Origin: JANOBD01 sp031411495
GTDB taxonomy: Bacteria; Planctomycetota; Phycisphaerae; Tepidisphaerales; Tepidisphaeraceae
Length of the DNA: 64,000 nucleotides
Direction: 5' to 3'
Assembly: GCA_031411495.1 (NCBI GenBank)
Contig: JANOBD010000168.1
Span: 1 to 64,000 of the forward strand
Part shown: positions 6,318-15,700 of the stretch, in pieces
Numbering within the stretch: position 1 is the first letter of the stretch
How the letters are laid out: every line of letters begins with the position of its first letter
The notes under the pieces: model-generated
What the model was told of the DNA's origin: nothing
What the model saw: only the letters and a program-made list of their open reading frames with translations
Database searches by the model: none
Program-made: the position numbers and the translations under genes

Positions 6318-8978
6318 CTACTTCGCCGCCGACGGCGCGGCGAAGATCGCCGTCGAATAGCCGTCGAGAGATACGGTGATCTTTCCCGAGTTCGCATCGA
6401 CCGGCTTCGCCGTCGATATCACAACCGGCGCCGGACGGCCGGAAGGATCAGTCATCTCGATCTTCACCGACGCCGGATCTGCGAAGTTGATGTAGCCGCC
6501 GGGTTCGACATCGATCGTGACCGAACGCGACTGCTCGGAGCGATTCAGGATCACGTAGACGACGTCTTTGCCGAGCTGACGGGCGAATCCGAATATGTTG
6601 GACTCGTCGTCGAGCTTCACGGGGTAGTACTCGCCCTCGCGCAGCACGGGCAGGTGATTGCGGATCGTGATGAATCGCTGGAAGCCGGCAAAGATCTTCT
6701 GATCGAAGCCGACGCCATTGGTGTACGGACCCTTGTCGTCCCAGGGCAGAGGCTGGCGATTGCTCGGGTCATCCGCGCCCCACATGCCGGCCTCGTCGCC
6801 GTAGTAGGTCATCGGCGCGCCGATGAACGTGTTTTGAAACGCGACCATCTGCAGCAGCCGCTGGTATTCGACATCGGTCGGCTTGCGGTCGGAGTAGGGA
6901 TTGTCCTTGGCGTTGTCCTGCGGGCGATTCGCGCCGTCGTAGCCGCGATCGGGGTTGACGAACATGCTGGCGACGCGGTCGGTGTCGTGGCTGTCGAAGA
7001 GGTTCTGCATCGCCATCGCCGCCTGGTGCGGGTACATGAACCAGAGCTTGACCAGCCGATCGTTGAATGCGCTCGGCTTGAGCTGGGTCTTCACGTTCAC
7101 GAAGAACTGCTGGCAGGCGGTGGCGAACTGGTAATTCATGGTGGCGTCGAACTCGTCGCCGCCGTTCACCCAAGGCTGTGCCGGCGGCCAGATTTCGCCG
7201 ACGATGTACGAATCGGGATTGGCGGCGTGGACGGCCTTGCGGAAGTCTTTCCAGAACGGGTGGGGGACGTCGCCGGGCACGTCGAGGCGCCAGCCGTCGA
7301 TGCCGTCGCGGGTTTTCGGATCGCCATCCGGATCGCCCCAGCGTTTGGCGATGTCGAGGATGTGCTCGCGCGGGCCGTGCGCCAGGCCGGTGTCGGGCGT
7401 CTTCTTGAAGATCGGGAGCCAGCCGTTTTCGCGATCCCACGCCTTCCACTGGATGCCGCCGGGCTTGCCGTGAACGGTAAAGGGGTCATTTCTCTTTTCC
7501 CAGTTCTTCTCGTCGCCCCAGTCGGTGATCTCGAACCAGTCGGCGAACTTCGAACGCTTGCCGTTGGCGAGGACATCCTGGAAGAACGGATTCGCGCGGC
7601 CAACGTGGTTGAAGACGCCGTCGATCACGACGTGGAAGCCCTGGGCTCGCGCATCCTTGAGAAAGTCGAGGAAGAGGAGATCGGACTTGGTCCATCGCCA
7701 GGTGGATGGGTCTTCGGTCTCGACGTAGCCGGCGGGCATCGGCGAGCCGTCGAGGTTGAAGAACTCGCGGTTGCCGAGGTGGCGCGCATCTTCTGTGGCA
7801 TGAGCGCCCCGCTCATGATTGGGGGCCGATGGCCCCGTCACAAGCGAGGCGCTTGCGCCACTATTCTTCTGGTCCGGATCTCGCACGCCGAAGTTGTCGT
7901 CGATGTGGCGATAGTCGGCGGTGTCGTACTTGTGCATCGACTCGGCCTCGAACATCGGGTTGAGGTAGAGCGCGTTGATGCCGAGCGAGCGGAGGTAGGG
8001 CAGCTTCTCGCGCAGGCCGGCGATGTCGCCGCCGTAGCGGCGGTTCCAGACGTTGCCGGCGCCGTGGAAGAAGTTTTCCTCGCCTGGCGTTTCGCCGGGC
8101 AGGGTGGAATGCCACTCGCCGTTCCACGGGACGAGATGTTCGAAGGGGAAGTCGCCGGGATCGTTGGAAGTGTCGCCGTTGCGGAATCGCTCGACGAAGA
8201 CCTGATACCAGTTGGCGTCGGCGGCCCAGGAAGGAGGCGATACATCAGTCGTCTTTGCGATCTCGAGCGGCTTGAAACTGAAGGGCGGCTTGTCTGCGAT
8301 CCAGAATCCCTGCTTGTCGAAAGCGAGCTTCGCCGCACCATCCTCGAACGCCAAAAAGAAGAGAAAGGGTGTCTTGGTGAGCGATACGCCGCCGTAGATA
8401 TCCGTGCCTCGCTCGGTAGAGAGTTTGCGCATCGCAAGCCGCTCGTTGTTCGCGCCGGCAGTCACGTGTTGCACGTCGCCCGCGAGCGTTCGAACGCGAA
8501 TGCGCGTTGAACTCGTGCCCACGCTCAGATCAGAAGCATCATCAACTTTGAAGCTGATTGCGTCCTGGTTAATTGCATTCGGCTTCGGCGGATCAAACTT
8601 CTTCGCCCCCGGTCCCACCACCAACACCGAATTGAACCCCTGATGCTGATCGTCGATGTGCAGCGATACATCCGCGCTCGGATCTTCGATCCACTTCATC
8701 GTCGGCGTGTTCGCGTCGAGGACGAACTTGTACTGGTATTCACCTTCGTCGAGGTTCATCGTGCCGGTGAAGACGAAGTCGCCATCGGGATCGGTGAGCG
8801 CGAACGCCTGGTTGTTCCAGCCGTTGAACGCGCCGGCGACGTTGACGGTCTTGGGCTTGTCGGTCATCTGTTTCGCGTCAAATTCAATGCGAACGTAAAT
8901 GCCGGCATAAAGGGAACTGCAGAGAGAAAGTAGGGCGAGCGCGCAGACGCGCGTGACGAGAAGCTTCCGAGATGTCAT
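6318..8978 (-). CDS. Secreted GH13 amylase/neopullulanase with CBM48-like domain
   Basis: Alpha-glucan hydrolase of family GH13, 886 residues from the ATG at 8976-8978 (CGGAGGATTC before it). An N-terminal signal peptide (about 1-25) precedes a CBM48/AMPK-like glycogen-binding domain (about 40-110, AFNGW). The catalytic barrel follows with all four motifs: DGVFNH (near 450), GWRLD (near 563), VGEIW (near 594) and SHD (near 663). The nucleophile, acid/base and stabilising acid are therefore all present. The NPMFEAESMHKYD region points to the neopullulanase/cyclomaltodextrinase group. Residues about 373-395 are encoded by a palindromic repeat element inserted in frame. The LacI-type gene lies upstream on the same strand. 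Confidence 0.93.
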   Translation of the reverse strand: MTSRKLLVTRVCALALLSLCSSLYAGIYVRIEFDAKQMTDKPKTVNVAGAFNGWNNQAFALTDPDGDFVFTGTMNLDEGEYQYKFVLDANTPTMKWIEDPSADVSLHIDDQHQGFNSVLVVGPGAKKFDPPKPNAINQDAISFKVDDASDLSVGTSSTRIRVRTLAGDVQHVTAGANNERLAMRKLSTERGTDIYGGVSLTKTPFLFFLAFEDGAAKLAFDKQGFWIADKPPFSFKPLEIAKTTDVSPPSWAADANWYQVFVERFRNGDTSNDPGDFPFEHLVPWNGEWHSTLPGETPGEENFFHGAGNVWNRRYGGDIAGLREKLPYLRSLGINALYLNPMFEAESMHKYDTADYRHIDDNFGVRDPDQKNSGASASLVTGPSAPNHERGAHATEDARHLGNREFFNLDGSPMPAGYVETEDPSTWRWTKSDLLFLDFLKDARAQGFHVVIDGVFNHVGRANPFFQDVLANGKRSKFADWFEITDWGDEKNWEKRNDPFTVHGKPGGIQWKAWDRENGWLPIFKKTPDTGLAHGPREHILDIAKRWGDPDGDPKTRDGIDGWRLDVPGDVPHPFWKDFRKAVHAANPDSYIVGEIWPPAQPWVNGGDEFDATMNYQFATACQQFFVNVKTQLKPSAFNDRLVKLWFMYPHQAAMAMQNLFDSHDTDRVASMFVNPDRGYDGANRPQDNAKDNPYSDRKPTDVEYQRLLQMVAFQNTFIGAPMTYYGDEAGMWGADDPSNRQPLPWDDKGPYTNGVGFDQKIFAGFQRFITIRNHLPVLREGEYYPVKLDDESNIFGFARQLGKDVVYVILNRSEQSRSVTIDVEPGGYINFADPASVKIEMTDPSGRPAPVVISTAKPVDANSGKITVSLDGYSTAIFAAPSAAK
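7795..7861. repeat. 67-bp palindromic element inserted in frame in the GH13 gene
   Basis: Bounded by GTGGC (7795-7799) and GCCAC (7857-7861). Inside are three perfect hairpins, each with a 3-base loop: ATGAGCG-CCC-CGCTCAT (7800-7816), GGGGCC-GAT-GGCCCC (7822-7836) and CAAGCG-AGG-CGCTTG (7841-7855). The reading frame of the amylase stays open across it. This resembles in-gene palindromic elements such as the Rickettsia RPE. Confidence 0.85.
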
Positions 8979-9020
8979 GAATCCTCCGCGAGTCGAAATG
9001 GAGCTGAAGTAACTGTCACC

Positions 9021-9101
9021 CTGAGGTACTCCGAAGGGTCTGGCGGCCACTGCCGATCATTCGCTTTCGGTACTCCGCCAAGATGCTTCGGAGTATCTCG
9101 G
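9021..9101. repeat. Inverted repeat of the CCTGAGGTACTCCGAAG family
   Basis: Arms 9021-9046 and 9075-9101 are near-perfect reverse complements centred on CTTCGGAGTA / TACTCCGAAG. The preceding TGTCACCCTGAGG also occurs at 27602-27613 near rpmH, and a related family member lies at 32943-33048. Its position after the LacI-type gene suggests a transcription-end hairpin. Confidence 0.7.
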
Positions 9102-9153
9102 CAGGACATCGTTGGGTACCTCGGCCGCTCAACGAGTGTCACTCTCCACTGAA

Positions 9154-10278
9154 TCAATCCGCCGATTCCGATTCGCCGCGCACCGAGTTCCGCGCCATCG
9201 CCGTCGAATCGCGTACGACCAGATGTGTACTGAGAAGTTCGCGAACCGGTTCGCGCCGGCCATGGATGCGTTCGATGAGCCGATCGGTCGCCATCGCGCC
9301 GACCTGATCGAGCGGCAAGTGAACCGTCGTGAGCGACGGGTTCACGAACGCGGCATGGTGCAGGTCGTCGAAGCCGATCACGCTGATGTCCTTGGGAACG
9401 TCTTTGCCCATGCGGTGGAGCAGATGCATCGCGCCGATGGCCATCTTGTCGTTGCCGGCCATGAAGGCGCTCATGTCGGGGTGGTGATGAAGGATCTGTC
9501 GGCACGCATCCGCGCCGCCTTCTTCGGTGAACTTGCCGTCGGCGATCATCGTGTCGATGATCTCGACGCCCGCCTGGTTCAGTTTTGACTCGTATACTTT
9601 TCGAACCGTGCGCGCGGTGGAAATCTCGGCCGCACCGGTGATCAGGCCGATCTTCCGATGGCCGAGCTGGATCAAGTAGTTAAGGACCTGAACCGCGCCG
9701 CTTTCGTAGTCGCACATGACATAGTCGAGGTCGGCCACGACGGGGTTGTTGTCGACGACGAGCGCGGGGTAAGTGGTCGGGTCAAAGTCCTTGAGGTGTT
9801 CGTGCAGATCGTGCGTGCCGAGCAGAAGAATGCCATCGACAAAGCGACGATCGAAGAGTTCGAGATGCTTGCGTTCCTTGATGAAGGCGGGTTTCGCCTG
9901 CTCGAGCATGATCTTGTAGCCAAGGCGGTTGGCGCGGTCGCAGATGCCGCTGATGAGTTCGCCGAAGTAGGCATCGGCAAAAGCATGTCGCAGGTCGGGA
10001 AGGAACACGGCGAGCACGTTGGTGTATTTGGACGAAAGGGACTGGGCCAGTCGGTTGGGCTGGTAACCCAGTTTCTCCATGACGCGCTGAACGCGGGTAT
10101 GCGTCGCACGACTGATGCGCGGGTTGTTGTTCAACACCATGGAAACCGTGGCGACGGAGACGCTGGCGGCCGACGCCACATCACGCAGATTTACAGCCCG
10201 TTTTGGCCTGAAACCGACGTCTTCAGCGGGGTCCGCATCGGCGCGAACGGGCGGGTTGGGTTCGTCTGCTTGACGCAT
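9154..10278 (-). CDS. LacI-family transcriptional regulator of the starch locus
   Basis: Sugar-responsive repressor, 374 residues. The LacI helix-turn-helix lies at about 28-80 (VNLRDVASAASVSVATVSM, then NPRISRATHTRV) and the periplasmic-binding-protein-like effector domain fills the rest, with GYQPNRLAQSL as hinge. The ATG at 10276-10278 is taken as start; a TTG 12 codons upstream is possible, and neither has a good ribosome-binding site. The gene is divergent from the PEP-CTERM gene at 10633 and followed by the GH13 gene. The operator-like palindromes at 10281-10292 and 10325-10348 lie in its own control region, implying autoregulation and control of the divergent starch genes. Confidence 0.93.
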   Translation of the reverse strand: MRQADEPNPPVRADADPAEDVGFRPKRAVNLRDVASAASVSVATVSMVLNNNPRISRATHTRVQRVMEKLGYQPNRLAQSLSSKYTNVLAVFLPDLRHAFADAYFGELISGICDRANRLGYKIMLEQAKPAFIKERKHLELFDRRFVDGILLLGTHDLHEHLKDFDPTTYPALVVDNNPVVADLDYVMCDYESGAVQVLNYLIQLGHRKIGLITGAAEISTARTVRKVYESKLNQAGVEIIDTMIADGKFTEEGGADACRQILHHHPDMSAFMAGNDKMAIGAMHLLHRMGKDVPKDISVIGFDDLHHAAFVNPSLTTVHLPLDQVGAMATDRLIERIHGRREPVRELLSTHLVVRDSTAMARNSVRGESESAD

Positions 10279-10280
10279 GT

Positions 10281-10292
10281 TAAACCAGTTTA
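10281..10292. promoter_or_regulatory. Candidate LacI-type operator 1
   Basis: TAAACCAGTTTA, palindromic at 10 of 12 positions, 2 bases upstream of the regulator's ATG. Same pattern as sites at 10325, 10337, 15935 and 19478. Confidence 0.55.
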
Positions 10293-10324
10293 GCTCCTGT
10301 TCGAACTTTCGCAACTAGAATCAG

Positions 10325-10348
10325 GAAACCAGTTGCTTAACCGGTTCG
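10325..10348. promoter_or_regulatory. Candidate tandem LacI-type operators 2 and 3
   Basis: GAAACCAGTTGC (10325-10336) is followed directly by TTAACCGGTTCG (10337-10348). The second contains the perfect palindrome AACCGGTT with the central CG typical of LacI-family sites. They lie immediately upstream of the -35 box of the promoter at 10358, a suitable place to block or modulate transcription of the PEP-CTERM gene. Confidence 0.6.
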
Positions 10349-10357
10349 AGAATTGCC

Positions 10358-10386
10358 TTGACACACTCCATTCGTCTGTAATAATT
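10358..10386 (+). promoter_or_regulatory. Sigma-70-like promoter of the starch locus
   Basis: A consensus TTGACA (10358-10363) is followed by TAATAATT (10379-10386), giving a 15-17 base spacer depending on the -10 register. It faces the gene at 10633 and would leave a leader of about 240 bases, in which I see no recognisable riboswitch. Confidence 0.6.
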
Positions 10387-10632
10387 CGGGTCGCGTTACT
10401 CGTCACCTAGTGGCGGAGTTGCAATACGCATGTGTACTCGACTGGCTGTTCGGCAGAATCGGCGCGTACGCGAAGATTGTTGAATCGGTTCAGCACGCGG
10501 AGGCGTTGCGGCCGGAAGAGGCGATCGACACGATCGACCAAGGATCGGCTTCGATCCTGCTACCGACGGTCACGTTTGGTAAACAAGAATCGCCGACTGG
10601 CATCGGCATAACCATTTGCGGAGGAATCGGAG

Positions 10633-12657
10633 ATGAAGCTCACGAAACAACTTGTTCTGGCGGTCTCAACCGTTCTGGTCGGCGTAGCGTCGACTTTTGC
10701 AGGCCCGGTGATCGACGGATTGCGCGATGACGCGATCTACGGTGCCGCCGCTACCGTTCAAACCGTCAACACCCAGTTCGGCGACAACCAGAGCGAACTC
10801 GACGCGTTCTATTTCAATTACGACGCCGCATCCAACCGGATGAACATCCTGCTCACCGGCAACATCGAATCCAACGACAACAAGGTTGTCCTCTTTCTCG
10901 ACACTCGCGCCGGTGGCCAGAACACCCTTCGTAACGACAACCCGTCGGTGAACTTCAACCAGTTGAACCTTCGCTACGGCCAGCAGCAGTTCCAGACGCT
11001 CGGCGTCTTCAATCCGACCGGTGGCCCCAACGGCAACGGACTGACCGGCCCCGGCTTCACCTTCGATACCGGATTTGACGCCGACTACTTCCTCAGTTTT
11101 AACCGAACCAACGCCAATGGCGGCACGCTTTACAGCGACTATGCCGAACTCCGCACGACCGGTGGCGGCGTGGGTGGATTCCTCGGGTCCGTCCCGGCTC
11201 CCAACCTGGGACACGGGGCAGGCACCATCGGCGGAACGGGCGGACTTCCGTCCATCGACATCGGATATGACGACACCAACGCCGCCGGCGTCGTCGGTGG
11301 CACCACCGCCGCCGACCCAGCCGCTGCCGCCGCGGTTACCCAGGGCCTCGAGTTCTCCATCGATATGGCCGCGTTCGATATCACTTCAAGCTTCAAAATC
11401 GTCGCGTTCGTCAATGGTGCGGCCCACGACTACGTCTCCAACCAGATCCTTCCGGGCTTTGTTGCTCCGCAAAGCAACCTCGGCAGCGATGGCAACGGCA
11501 ACTATGTCAGCCTCGGCACCAACGCCGACGGAAGCGACCGCCGCGGCACCAGCGCGTTCATCAACTTGAACAATTTCGCCGGCAATCAATACCTCACCGT
11601 TCCGATCGTCCTGCCGATCCTCACCTACAACGTGAATGCGAACGGCAACATCTCCAACCCGTCGAACTTTTCGCCTAACGGAGTGCCGACGGGCGCGAAT
11701 GGCCGCGTGGTGTTCGGCAGCGTCATCACCGCGCCGCGAACGGTAACCGTCGATCAGGACGTTTCGCTCTTCTCGCTTACGTTCGACAATGCCAACCGTT
11801 ACACGCTGGCGGGAACGAACACGATAAGCATCGTCGGCAGCCCGGCGACGCCGGCCGTCAAGGTGCTTTCCGGGAGCCACGTCATTTCGGCTCCCATCGC
11901 GTTCACCAACGACGTCCGCATCGACGTCGCCGCGAGTTCGGGCCTTTCGCTGACTGGCGCGGTCAGCGCCGCCGGCAAGGATGTGTTCAAGCTCGGCGCC
12001 GGTTCGCTGGAAATGACGGCGACCAACGCGAACTCGCTCACCGTGAATGGCGGCTCGCTCAAGCTGCTGGGTACCGGTCATAGCAAGGTGCGCGGCGTCA
12101 CTATCGACGCGGGCGCGGTGCTCAACCTCGGCGGCGCGTCGCTGCTGGTGGATTACGACGACGGCTTCTCGCCTCTACCCGGCCTCCAGACCGCGATCGC
12201 GGACGGACGCCTGACCAGTTCCAACATCACCGGCCCAAGCCGCGCGATCGGCTATGCGGACACCGCGACGTACCCCGCATTGACTTCGTACGATGGCGAA
12301 CCGCTCGATGCGACCGCGCTCGTCTTCGTCGCCACCCTTAAGGGCGACGCGAATCTGGACAAGACGGTCAACTTCGACGACCTGCTCATCCTCGCCCAGA
12401 ACTACAGCACGACCACAACCGGTCGCATCTGGACGCAAGGCGACTCGAACGGCGATGGCCTGACGAACTTCGACGACCTGCTTTCGCTCGCCCAGAACTA
12501 TCTGCAGTCGGCGATCGCAAATGGCACGACGATCGACGGGGCGACCGCTTCGGCGGCCTTCCAACACGACTGGGCGCTCGCGCTCTCACTCGTTCCGGAA
12601 CCGGCATCGCTCTCGCTGCTCGGCTTCGGCGCGTTGGCGATGCGTCGCCGCAAGTGA
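10633..12657 (+). CDS. Secreted PEP-CTERM protein with dockerin-like module, first gene of starch locus
   Basis: A 674-residue protein with a signal peptide (about 1-23, cleaving after TFAG/A). A large N-terminal beta-rich domain (about 24-320) of unknown fold follows, resembling a carbohydrate-binding or CBM9/DOMON-like domain (INGLRD-type start, VVLFLDTRAGGQ). Next come autotransporter-like beta repeats (about 330-560), two dockerin-like Ca-binding loops (about 570-625, GDANLDKTVNFDDLL and GDSNGDGLTNFDDLL), and a PEP-CTERM tail (VPEPASLSLLGFGAL then RRRK). GGAGG precedes the ATG by 8 bases. It is likely secreted, sorted by an exosortase and involved in glucan binding, inferred from the regulator and GH13 genes beside it. 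No catalytic motif was seen. Confidence 0.85.
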   Translation: MKLTKQLVLAVSTVLVGVASTFAGPVIDGLRDDAIYGAAATVQTVNTQFGDNQSELDAFYFNYDAASNRMNILLTGNIESNDNKVVLFLDTRAGGQNTLRNDNPSVNFNQLNLRYGQQQFQTLGVFNPTGGPNGNGLTGPGFTFDTGFDADYFLSFNRTNANGGTLYSDYAELRTTGGGVGGFLGSVPAPNLGHGAGTIGGTGGLPSIDIGYDDTNAAGVVGGTTAADPAAAAAVTQGLEFSIDMAAFDITSSFKIVAFVNGAAHDYVSNQILPGFVAPQSNLGSDGNGNYVSLGTNADGSDRRGTSAFINLNNFAGNQYLTVPIVLPILTYNVNANGNISNPSNFSPNGVPTGANGRVVFGSVITAPRTVTVDQDVSLFSLTFDNANRYTLAGTNTISIVGSPATPAVKVLSGSHVISAPIAFTNDVRIDVAASSGLSLTGAVSAAGKDVFKLGAGSLEMTATNANSLTVNGGSLKLLGTGHSKVRGVTIDAGAVLNLGGASLLVDYDDGFSPLPGLQTAIADGRLTSSNITGPSRAIGYADTATYPALTSYDGEPLDATALVFVATLKGDANLDKTVNFDDLLILAQNYSTTTTGRIWTQGDSNGDGLTNFDDLLSLAQNYLQSAIANGTTIDGATASAAFQHDWALALSLVPEPASLSLLGFGALAMRRRK

Positions 12658-12675
12658 CCGGGAACAACGCTCATC

Positions 12676-12708
12676 GGGATCGGCTCGCCGGCAACGCGCG
12701 CCGATCCC
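12676..12708 (+). terminator. Hairpin between PEP-CTERM gene and first GH13 paralogue
   Basis: GGGATCGGC (12676-12684) pairs perfectly with GCCGATCCC (12700-12708) and is followed by TTCCT rather than a clean T-run. It may be a partial terminator or a processing/stability hairpin within the operon. Confidence 0.5.
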
Positions 12709-12744
12709 TTCCTGCTGGAGACTCGTAACCGGAGCGCATTGCCT

Positions 12745-15700
12745 GTGAAACACCGCCTCTTCGCCAAATCGCGAACCCTCGCCGCATGCGCCTTGTTGTT
12801 CTCGGCTTTCCATGTCGCAGAGGCGATGGCCTACGACGTGTCGCAGCCGGCGATGATCCAGATGTTCGAAAGTACCTGGGTCAACAACCAGCGCCGGGCG
12901 CCCGACCTGTTCCTGGCGGGTTACGGACAGATCTGGATTCCGCCGGCCTACCGCGCCGACAGTGGCAACCAGTCGGTCGGCTACGACGTCTACGACCGAT
13001 TTGATCTCGGAACCGCAAACAACCCGACGCTCTACGGGACCGAAGGCACGCTCAAACGCTCGAATGTCGAAATGCACCGCGCCGGGCTGAGCGTCTACGC
13101 CGATTCGATCTGGAATCACGACGGCTTCTCCAACTACAGCAACAGCTTCTTCGCCAACGCGGGAGGCTACCCCGGTTTTGTCGCCGGCGACTTTCACAAC
13201 ATCAACATCGACGTCAACACCGACCAGTACAACGGCCGGCTCAGCGGGCTGATCGACATCGCCCAGGAATCGAACAACGTCTACGTCCGCAACCCGATTC
13301 CCGGCAACGCTCAGAATCTTCCCGCGGGAACCGTCGCCCAGTTCGGGCGGCTCGCCAACGTCGCGAGCGAACTGAATCGGCGTTTCTATGCGGATCGAAA
13401 TCGCGCGGCCGATCGCGTGATCAACGGCACGCAGATCTGGGATTTCACCAGCGACACCGCCACCACCGGCGACGCCGTTGCCGAAAATGCGACCGGCTAC
13501 CTCATGCGCCACGCGCAGTGGATGCTCCAGCAGATCGGCGTAGACGGCTTCCGTCTCGACGCGACCAAGCACTACCCGAACTGGGTTCTGAACGACTTTT
13601 TCGACGTGGCCGTATCCGGCGCAAACCCACGCCTGAACCTCGACGGCTCGAAGAAAAGTGTCTTCAGCTTCGGCGAGAACTTCGACACCAACAAGGTGTA
13701 CCTGCAGAGCTACATCCGCAAGGACACCACCGGCAACCTTACCCGCAACCGTGATACGAAAGATTTCCCGCTCTACTACGCGCTCCAGCAGAACCTCACC
13801 AGCAACGGCCTCAACAACAGCTGGTTCAACGTGCAGAATGCCAGCGTCGATTCGCAGGACGATGGCATCGCCAATAACGGCACGCAGGGTGTCGGTTTCG
13901 TCCAGAGCGCAGACAGCTTCGGGCCCAGCCTCAGCAACGTCGCGTACGCGTATTCGCTGATGCGGCCGGGCAACCAGATCGTTTACTTCAACGCCAAAGA
14001 GTTCGGCCCCGGCCGCGACTTCCCCAAGGACGGGCGCGGCGATGTGATCGGCGGGCTTTACGGCGACACCGTCACCAAGCTCGTCAACCTTCGCAACACG
14101 CACGGCCGCGGCAACTACATCGAGCGCTGGATCAACAAAGAGAACCTGATCTACGAGCGCGACAAAAGCGCCGTCGTCGGGCTTTCCAACCGCACCGACA
14201 ACGGCTTCGACAGCTACACGATCCAGACCAACTTCGGCGCGGGGACACGCCTGCTGGAATCGACCGGCAACGCGACCGACGCGACGGTCGACCCGAATCA
14301 CAACATCGCCGACTTCGTCGTCGTCGACTCGCTGGGAAAAATCACCATCAGCGTGCCCCGCAACAGCAACGTGAACGGCGTCGCGCATGGCAAAGGCTAC
14401 GTGATCTACACGCTGCCCACGCCGCAGGGCACGTTGGAAGTGCAGAACAAGAGCGCGACCGTCGCCGGCGGGACGCCCGTGGCGGCGACCAACGGCACGA
14501 CGCGCCTCGCATCGCTCGATGTCGTGACGGCCGACAGCTTCACGCTCCGCCTGCTGACGACCCCGGTGGTGATCGGCGGTTTCACCGACACGTTCGCCGG
14601 CGGCGACAATGCCGTCTTCAGCATCAACGGCGGCATGGACGCGAATGGCGGCGGCAACGATCTCAACGGCAACGGCCAGGTCGATTACCGATCGCCCGGA
14701 TCGGTCGTCTATGGCTTCGAAGAGTTCGTGACCAAGAAGAGCCCGCTCTTCACCGGCGGCGACGGCGAGTATCGGCAGACGATCGATGCAACGAAACTCA
14801 TCGAGGGGTACAACTACGTCGAAGTCCGCGCCTTCCGCAGTCGGCCAGGCAATGAGCCGCCGGTCTATTCCAGCTTCAAGAAAGTCGTCTACGTCGACCG
14901 GTTGCCCGCCGTTACGTCGATCAATTCCATCGTCAACACCGGCGGCAACGACCGCGCGCTGCGGGTGAATAATCCCGATGGAACCGTCGACACGATGCAC
15001 GCCTTCCTCGACCTTGGCACGGCGCTGTCCGACGCACAGATCGTCTCGCTCATCGGTGGCGGCAGCGTCGGCTCACAGATTGACGCCGGACTCTTCAGCA
15101 AGACCTTCGGCAATGTGGGCACCGGCAATCACAACATCGTCTACGTGACCTACGAACCCAGTGGCCGCATCGCCATCTCACGCGGCACCGGCGTGTTCAT
15201 TCAGACCGGCCGCGGACTGGGTCTGGGTGACACGAACTACGACGGCGCATTCAGCGGAAGCGATGCGAACGTCGGCAGCGCCTTTGAGGCGTCGCTCTAT
15301 AGCCGCAACTCGATCTTCAATGCCGCCTCCGACTTGAATGCCGACGGCAAGGTCGACAACCTCGACCTGTTCGGCCTGTCGACGATCTACAGCACCGCGA
15401 ACGCAACTTCGGCGTTGAACGAGGCACGCTCGGCAATGGTTCGCCGCGCGAATGTGAACGGCGACGCGATCACGACCTCGAGTGACATCGACTTCGAGTT
15501 CTCTCAAATCGGCGCGACCGGCGACATCTGGCTCTACGACATGAACGTCGACAACACCGTCGACAAGTCCGATGTCGATACGATGGTGCAGACGATGCTC
15601 CGCACCCGCTACGGCGACACGAACCTCGATCGTAAGGTCGACTTCAGCGACCTGCTTCGACTTGCGCAGAATTACGACGGCCCGGGCACCTGGGCCACCG

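Noticed and set aside
5661..8510. Plus-strand ORF of 949 codons
   Set aside because: It crosses from the RTX gene into the antisense of the amylase and shows only low-complexity residues.
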